A DNA stretch of 64,000 bases from Lacticaseibacillus brantae DSM 23927 (GTDB lineage: Bacteria > Bacillota > Bacilli > Lactobacillales > Lactobacillaceae): contig NZ_AYZQ01000001.1 of the NCBI RefSeq assembly GCF_001436115.1, positions 620,001 to 684,000 on the forward strand, given 5' to 3'. Under the pieces are notes generated by a model. That model saw only the letters and a program-made list of their open reading frames with translations, was not told the DNA's origin and searched no databases. Below, one piece after another: positions 58,995 to 64,000 of the stretch. Numbering within the stretch: the first letter of the stretch is position 1; each line of letters starts with the position of its first letter. A program made the translations under genes and the position numbers.

Positions 58995-61337
58995 TTACGC
59001 TGCGTTTTTGCTGCCATCACCCCCTATATTCAAGAGCGTCCATCTGATTCCCGTCTGATATGTACCGGATTCAATGCCTTCGGGCACGTCAATTTTGAAA
59101 TTCAAAGAAATTGTGTATTCCTCGTTGTTGTTTTCCGGTTTCACATGGTCCATTTGTACTTCGCGACAGGTTTTATTATCCATGTAGTACTGCGTCGTCT
59201 GGCCTTTCACAAAGCGGAAATTCTTGTCAATTGTGAAGATCGGATCTGGTTGCGAATCATTTGAATTATCAGTACCGGTCAAGGTGGAGGTGAGACTGAA
59301 GTTGACCCCCAAACTATTGCCGACCTTGAGTTTGACGTTTTCTGCTAAAATATTCTGCTCACCCGCGTCCCGAAGACCAAAGTTCACATCTGGAACACCC
59401 ACTTTCAGAGTTCCTGGGCTAAGCGTTAACCACGCTGTGGTAAGTGCCTTATCTGGTTTTATCGGTTCGGACTCGCCAAGAGCGAATCGAATCTTCTGAT
59501 TGGGCAGTGAGTATGTGAATTGTTTCGAGCTAGTCGCCACTGTGCCTACTTCATTGGCCGGTTGTCGAATCTTAATAGGTAAAACTTCTTGATCTGTCAA
59601 ACCGGTGGAATTCGCGCCTTCAACTACTGTCCACCGGGCATTCTCGTCACCGAGCTGGTACCAAAGTTTGCGGCCCTTTTTATCCTTCCATTGGAGATCA
59701 AATGACACCTTCTGCCCATATTTGATTTCGTCTATTCCGCTTGCTGTTGTCGTAAAATCAACAGGAGATGCGTTTTGTTGCTCAATCTCAGCAGTTGCCA
59801 CCAGAAAATCATTTTCTTCCTCTGGTTTGGGAACTTCTGGCTGTTCAGGATTTGGATCCGCAGTGTAATCAAAGCTTCCCGAGTTTATGTAAATATTCTT
59901 AGCCGCAATTTTAGGAAAATACTGACCATTATCGACCCTAACGTCTGCCCTGGGTGCGATAGTTTGACCAATAGCAGACCCATTGTTGTACCCGACACTG
60001 CCAGTGAAATCGTGATAATTTAAAACAAAGCGACTAGCTATCTCTTGGTTTTTACCATTTTCACCCGGAAGAAGATGGCTTTCTCTATCATTCACTCTAA
60101 TTTGAATTCTATTGAGGTACGACGTATTGGCGTTTATAAAATTCACAATGACTCGTGGTAAATTTTTAAAATCGTCCCAAGAAGAAACATTCGTAAATGT
60201 CAAATCAAACGTTCGATTATTCGCCGCTGCAATGCCACTAAGATCCATATCTAGATATAAGATGGTATTCTCGGTCAACTTTCTATTAGCCAAGTCTATA
60301 TTGACATGACCACTTTCTGGAGAAACTTCTTTCACATATTCCACTCGATAGTTTGCGGCTATCGCCTGATGATCCGCATAATATGCTGATACTATAGCCA
60401 ACTTATCTTCAAGCCCAATTTCTGAATAATTATCTGTCGGTTGCACTCCGAATGCTGCAAAATTGGGTGTAACTGCGAGATTGTCGATTCGTGTGTATTC
60501 ATTGGAATCTTTTGGGTTTGCAACCTCAGCTGTGGTCACTCCAGGACTTGTTATCAATTTAGCTCCCTGGGCTAGGGTGTACTGTGCCTCGTATTCTCCG
60601 GTGCCCTGTTGATATTGACTACCAAGCACCAGGGCCTTAGAAAAATTTATTCCCGTCCACATTCGGGCTGTAAAGCGGTCTGCGGCCACCTGCGGGATGT
60701 TAAAGTGCTGATGCATATCAATCTGCCCTGCCGCCATCCACTGAAATCCTGTCGCAATCCCAAATGGATACTGTGTCCCTAACCCAATTGCGGGCGCAGC
60801 AGTTGGTGCCACGGCATCGGCTTCAGGTGTTGTGCCTTCAATACCCGCTGACAGATCAGCGGCCTTCAAGGTCACGAAGTCACTGACCATTTCTAGTTGA
60901 CCATCAAACTTTGCCGTCAAGCCCAAGGTATAGTTTGCCTGTGCGGCTAAAATTGCTGAGTTGATTTTGATGGCATACTGCCCAGCCGCTTCAGGCAAGC
61001 TGAAATCAAAGGCCGTCTCAGAATCACTGGCTTGTGTTGTCTTCTCTGGGACAATGTCTGAATCGGCAGCCACGGTTGGCTGGGCCAAGTTAGGGTCGGC
61101 ATTCTGGAGTGTCAGCGTCATGGCCTGCTTGCCTTCCGTTTCTGGTTTGGTCACGACGAACTGCCAGGCAATGTTTTCACCGCTGGTCAGTTGATAGTCA
61201 CTACTCACCCGATAGTCGTCTTGATTAAAAATTGTCTGCGCGCGCCCGGTTGCGCCTCCAGCCGCATGGACGGGTAGAATTCCTGGTAGTACCAACAAAA
61301 TAATGAGGAAAAATCGTTTCATCGCTGTCGCAATCAT
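58995..61337 (-). CDS. Large secreted WxL-cluster protein (CscC type)
   Basis: The 780-aa secreted protein starts with a signal peptide (cleavage near VHAAG). Residues about 30-480 are beta-rich and Asn/Thr/Gln-rich, with no repeats that I recognise; a Pro-Glu linker (NPEQPEVPKPEEE) follows near 490-505. The C-terminus (about 620-775) is a WxL-type domain with distal motif IRWTLLNIGGDG. It has no sorting signal, so attachment would rely on the WxL domain. I used ATG 61337 because AGGAGGAACCCA is properly spaced. Confidence 0.85.
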   Translation of the reverse strand: MIATAMKRFFLIILLVLPGILPVHAAGGATGRAQTIFNQDDYRVSSDYQLTSGENIAWQFVVTKPETEGKQAMTLTLQNADPNLAQPTVAADSDIVPEKTTQASDSETAFDFSLPEAAGQYAIKINSAILAAQANYTLGLTAKFDGQLEMVSDFVTLKAADLSAGIEGTTPEADAVAPTAAPAIGLGTQYPFGIATGFQWMAAGQIDMHQHFNIPQVAADRFTARMWTGINFSKALVLGSQYQQGTGEYEAQYTLAQGAKLITSPGVTTAEVANPKDSNEYTRIDNLAVTPNFAAFGVQPTDNYSEIGLEDKLAIVSAYYADHQAIAANYRVEYVKEVSPESGHVNIDLANRKLTENTILYLDMDLSGIAAANNRTFDLTFTNVSSWDDFKNLPRVIVNFINANTSYLNRIQIRVNDRESHLLPGENGKNQEIASRFVLNYHDFTGSVGYNNGSAIGQTIAPRADVRVDNGQYFPKIAAKNIYINSGSFDYTADPNPEQPEVPKPEEENDFLVATAEIEQQNASPVDFTTTASGIDEIKYGQKVSFDLQWKDKKGRKLWYQLGDENARWTVVEGANSTGLTDQEVLPIKIRQPANEVGTVATSSKQFTYSLPNQKIRFALGESEPIKPDKALTTAWLTLSPGTLKVGVPDVNFGLRDAGEQNILAENVKLKVGNSLGVNFSLTSTLTGTDNSNDSQPDPIFTIDKNFRFVKGQTTQYYMDNKTCREVQMDHVKPENNNEEYTISLNFKIDVPEGIESGTYQTGIRWTLLNIGGDGSKNAA

Positions 61338-61467
61338 TGGGTTCCTCCTGCCTTTATTTATTTCATTTTTTATAATATCAAAACGAAAAACGTATAGGAA
61401 TCATAACAATTATTATTAAATTAAATTAATCACAAACTCTTGTGGCGCTTAGGTTTCGGAAGTTTAT

Positions 61468-61511
61468 GCAAAAAAAATCCACCATCTCAAATCGAGATGG
61501 TGGATTTTTCG
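61468..61511 (-). terminator. Terminator of the ABC exporter operon
   Basis: ATCCACCATCTC pairs with GAGATGGTGGAT around a short loop, with eight T residues on the minus strand, right after the exporter stop codon. The 61338-61467 gap upstream of the WxL cluster is AT-rich and probably holds its promoter. Confidence 0.94.
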
Positions 61512-61515
61512 GTTA

Positions 61516-63429
61516 TTAGCTAGTTGGTTCAAGCTTGACGTTGCCGCTAAACTGACTGTTATATAGATCAGCATAGAAGCCGTTCTTAGCCATCAATTCT
61601 TTATGCGTCCCGGTTTCAACAATGCCGCCATGGTTCATCACGATGATATTGTCAGCATTTTGAATCGTAGATAACCGGTGAGCCACTACGAAACTGGTCC
61701 GGTCGGTTAATAACCGTTCCATCGCATGTTGGATATGAACTTCAGTCCGCGTATCAACAGAACTTGTCGCTTCATCCAAAATCAAAATTTCAGGATCAGC
61801 CACAAAGGCCCGGGCAATCGTCAGCAATTGACGCTGGCCTTGAGAAATATTGGAAGCTTCTTCGTTCAATACAGTGTCATAACCTTTTGGCAACTGCCGA
61901 ACGAAGTTATCCACGTGAGCAGCCTTGGAAGCGGCTAAGATTTCATCATCCGTGGCATCTTCTTTACCATATTTCAGGTTATCCCAAATGGTTCCAGTGA
62001 ACAGCCATGTCTCTTGGAGCACCATCGCAAAGTGAGACCGCAGATCTTCACGCTTCATGTCGCGCGTATCTGTCCCTTCAAGACGAATCGAGCCACCGCG
62101 CACATCGTAGAACCGTTCCAACAAGTTAATAACAGTCGATTTACCAGCACCGGTTGGTCCGACAATAGCAACCATCTGACCAGGCTTAACTTGCAAGTTG
62201 TAATCGGTCATCAATAGGTCTTTGTCATAACCAAACTGCACATGTTGCAATTCCAACTTGTTGGGATCGTTTGGGATTGGGTCCAAACCTGATGGTGTGT
62301 CTTGCATATCTGGCTCGTCCAAAACGGCGAAAATCCGTTCAGCACTGGCAATGGTTGATTGAATGGTATTAGCCAAGTTGGCCAATTGTGAAATTGGTTG
62401 ACTAAATTGTTGCATATATTGCAAGAATGCTTGAATATCCCCTAAAGGAATGGCGCCGTTAGACACCTGAATCCCCCCAATAATAGCAACGAATACATAG
62501 CCAATGTTATTCATGAAGGTCATCAGTGGCATGATAATCCCAGAGATGAACTGGGCTTTCCATGCGGAATCATAATAAGCTTTGTTCTGGGTCTCAAAAT
62601 CCTTGACCAAGTCAGCTTCACGATTGAAACTCTTGACCACATTTTGACCGGCGTAAGTTTCTTCAACCTGGTTGTTCAATAACCCGAGCGCGGCCTGTTG
62701 ACCAGCGAAGAACCGTTGTGATTTTGGTGCCACAATCCCGACAACCACAAGGCTCAACGGAATTGTCACTAAAGCAATCAGGGTTAATTCCCAGCTGATG
62801 GTGAACATCATCCACAAAGTCCCCACAAATGTCACTGTACTCGTGACTAATTGCGTCAAACTTTGTTGCAAGGTAGACGCGATATTATCCATATCGTTAA
62901 TCGCCCGTGACATGATATCCCCATTGCTGTGGGTATCATAATAATTAATTGGGACAGTGCGCATTTTTTCTTTGAGCGCTTTGCGCAGATCGTAGACGGT
63001 TTGCTGAGAAATCCGCGTCATGATGAACTGTTGCAAGAAACTAAAGACGGCACTGGCCAAATACAAGACCAGAACGAACAGGATAATTTGTTGAATTTTA
63101 TCAAAATTAATCGGTAATTCAGCCACCTTCATGCCGGCTTTTTGTTCAGCCATCCCCTTCATGACACCTTTAAAGATTTCTGTGGTTGCTTCCCCCAGAA
63201 TCTTTGGTGTCTGAATTTGGAATAATGACGACCCGATAGCCAGCAGCAAGACCACAATCACACCAACTAAGCGTGAACGCATGTAGCCCATCAGCCGAAA
63301 TGTCGTGCCCCAGAAATTCTTGGGTTTTTCGACGACGCCGCGGAAACCACCGCCGCCACCGCCACCAGGACGCATCGCAGGCGCTGGAGTTGGGGCTGTA
63401 TTGTTAGAAGTATTCTTTTGATCTGCCAT
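61516..63429 (-). CDS. ABC exporter half-transporter, catalytic subunit
   Basis: The 637-aa protein fuses six membrane helices (about 40-340) to a nucleotide-binding domain (about 385-625). Walker A GPTGAGKST, signature SQGQRQ (ISQGQRQLLTIARA) and Walker B ILILDEATSSVD are seen, with the catalytic Glu present. The N-terminus has a run of seven glycines before RGVVEKPKNFWG. It overlaps the next gene's stop and pairs with it as a heterodimeric exporter of the BmrCD/LmrCD kind. Substrate unknown; drugs or lipids are usual. Confidence 0.92.
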   Translation of the reverse strand: MADQKNTSNNTAPTPAPAMRPGGGGGGGFRGVVEKPKNFWGTTFRLMGYMRSRLVGVIVVLLLAIGSSLFQIQTPKILGEATTEIFKGVMKGMAEQKAGMKVAELPINFDKIQQIILFVLVLYLASAVFSFLQQFIMTRISQQTVYDLRKALKEKMRTVPINYYDTHSNGDIMSRAINDMDNIASTLQQSLTQLVTSTVTFVGTLWMMFTISWELTLIALVTIPLSLVVVGIVAPKSQRFFAGQQAALGLLNNQVEETYAGQNVVKSFNREADLVKDFETQNKAYYDSAWKAQFISGIIMPLMTFMNNIGYVFVAIIGGIQVSNGAIPLGDIQAFLQYMQQFSQPISQLANLANTIQSTIASAERIFAVLDEPDMQDTPSGLDPIPNDPNKLELQHVQFGYDKDLLMTDYNLQVKPGQMVAIVGPTGAGKSTVINLLERFYDVRGGSIRLEGTDTRDMKREDLRSHFAMVLQETWLFTGTIWDNLKYGKEDATDDEILAASKAAHVDNFVRQLPKGYDTVLNEEASNISQGQRQLLTIARAFVADPEILILDEATSSVDTRTEVHIQHAMERLLTDRTSFVVAHRLSTIQNADNIIVMNHGGIVETGTHKELMAKNGFYADLYNSQFSGNVKLEPTS

Positions 63430-64000
63430 TATGCGTCCGCTCCTTCCTTCAATTGTGATTGAACGATTTCTTGATAGGTCGCATTTGTCTTCATCAGCTC
63501 ATCGTGTGTGCCTTTGCCAACCATCTTGCCGTCTTCAAGCACAAGAATAGTATCCGCATCAGCAACGGTTGAAACCCGTTGACCCACGATTACAACAATC
63601 CGATTTTTAATCCGATCGTCAGCTTTCAATGCAGCCCGTAAGTTCGCGTCGGTCTTAAAGTCCAGCGCAGAGAATGAATCATCAAAAACATAAACAGAGG
63701 AATCCTTGACCAAAGCACGCGCAATCGCCAACCGCTGTTTTTGACCGCCTGAGAAGTTATCCCCGCCTTGTTCAACGTGGAGATCAAGGCCAGCAGGATC
63801 AGCCGAGATGAAATCTTTGGCCTGGGCAATTTCAAGGGCCTTCCAGAGCTCATCATCTGTGGCTTTCTGGTTCCCATAGAGTAAATTGTCACGGACAGTC
63901 CCGGTGAATAAGTCGGCAGTCTGAGGAACAAAGGCAACCTCATCGCGTAACGCATGCACATCGACGTCCCGAACATCCAATCCGTTCACGGAAACATTCC
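63429..64000 (-). CDS. ABC exporter half-transporter, degenerate-site subunit (partial)
   Basis: Only the C-terminal part of the nucleotide-binding domain (about 190 residues) is in the window; the frame stays open to the right edge. It has the signature NFSGGQKQRLAIARAL and Walker B region VYVFDDSFSALD, where the catalytic Glu is replaced by Asp. This asymmetry is typical of heterodimeric exporters, in which one ATP site does not hydrolyse. It is the first gene of the pair and shares the end with the next start. Confidence 0.9.
   Translation of the reverse strand, partial: NVSVNGLDVRDVDVHALRDEVAFVPQTADLFTGTVRDNLLYGNQKATDDELWKALEIAQAKDFISADPAGLDLHVEQGGDNFSGGQKQRLAIARALVKDSSVYVFDDSFSALDFKTDANLRAALKADDRIKNRIVVIVGQRVSTVADADTILVLEDGKMVGKGTHDELMKTNATYQEIVQSQLKEGADA

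Noticed and set aside
58995-61337. Internal tandem repeats in the large WxL-cluster protein
   Set aside because: No repeating unit could be recognised; the beta-rich region is not periodic at the level of visible motifs.
61338-61467. A clean -35/-10 promoter before the WxL cluster
   Set aside because: The region is AT-rich with several TATAAT-like strings, but no pair has a convincing -35 at 16-18 bases.

Overview
This window is chromosomal DNA of a low-to-moderate GC Gram-positive bacterium, almost certainly a member of the Lactobacillaceae. The evidence is the gene content (ezrA, prsA, sufCDSUB without iron-sulfur scaffolds of the Isc type, bifunctional gshF, upp next to the atp operon, csc/WxL cell-surface cluster, a Met T-box) and the pervasive AGGAGG-type ribosome binding sites. 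Base composition looks slightly under 50% GC by eye. The species cannot be fixed from the sequence alone. No tRNA, rRNA, CRISPR array, prophage or complete insertion sequence was seen; the only clear gene debris is a LysR-type regulator fragment near 10.8 kb.

Layout. 1-3.7 kb: ecsAB transporter (ecsB cut by the window edge), divergent hit, a YtxH-like protein and the foldase lipoprotein prsA. 3.7-8 kb: thiI with its cysteine desulfurase partner, then ezrA. 8-10.5 kb: a GAF-type methionine sulfoxide reductase, rpsD with a structured leader, a TMEM175-like channel. 10.7-14.4 kb: an operon of P1B ATPase, HMA chaperone, Dps-like ferritin and an FNR-like regulator, preceded by an FNR-type box placed exactly as in a class II promoter; this is the most coherent regulatory circuit in the window. 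14.4-26.3 kb: tex, DUF1054, two separate DUF1694 genes, gshF, rarA, 6S RNA, uspA, an XRE-TPR regulator, a HAD phosphatase and DUF2785.

26.4-31.2 kb: sufCDSUB, the Fe-S cluster assembly operon. 31.3-35 kb: a class I amidohydrolase and metQNI methionine uptake behind a T-box with ATG specifier. 35-38.6 kb: a shape/envelope group (gcvH-like, rodA-like, DUF2969, yidD, epuA, mbl, DUF1146). 38.7-45.4 kb: the full F1Fo ATP synthase operon atpBEFHAGDC, with a recognisable promoter and a cre-like site. 45.5-51 kb: upp, glyA, sua5, prmC, prfA, tdk. 51-56.4 kb: murT (without gatD beside it), manA, a serine beta-lactamase-like protein, a VOC protein and a membrane-tailed flavin reductase. 56.4-61.3 kb: a csc-type WxL surface-protein cluster. 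61.5-64 kb: a heterodimeric ABC exporter, second subunit cut by the window end.

Most of the window is ordinary core genome. I did not find a clearly undescribed multi-gene system. The items most worth a second look are the FNR-box/metal/Dps/FNR-like operon, the orphan murT with an odd start region, the degenerate sortase motif in the WxL cluster, the VOC protein with broken metal sites, the flavin reductase with a two-helix membrane tail, and the cre-like site ahead of the ATP synthase promoter.
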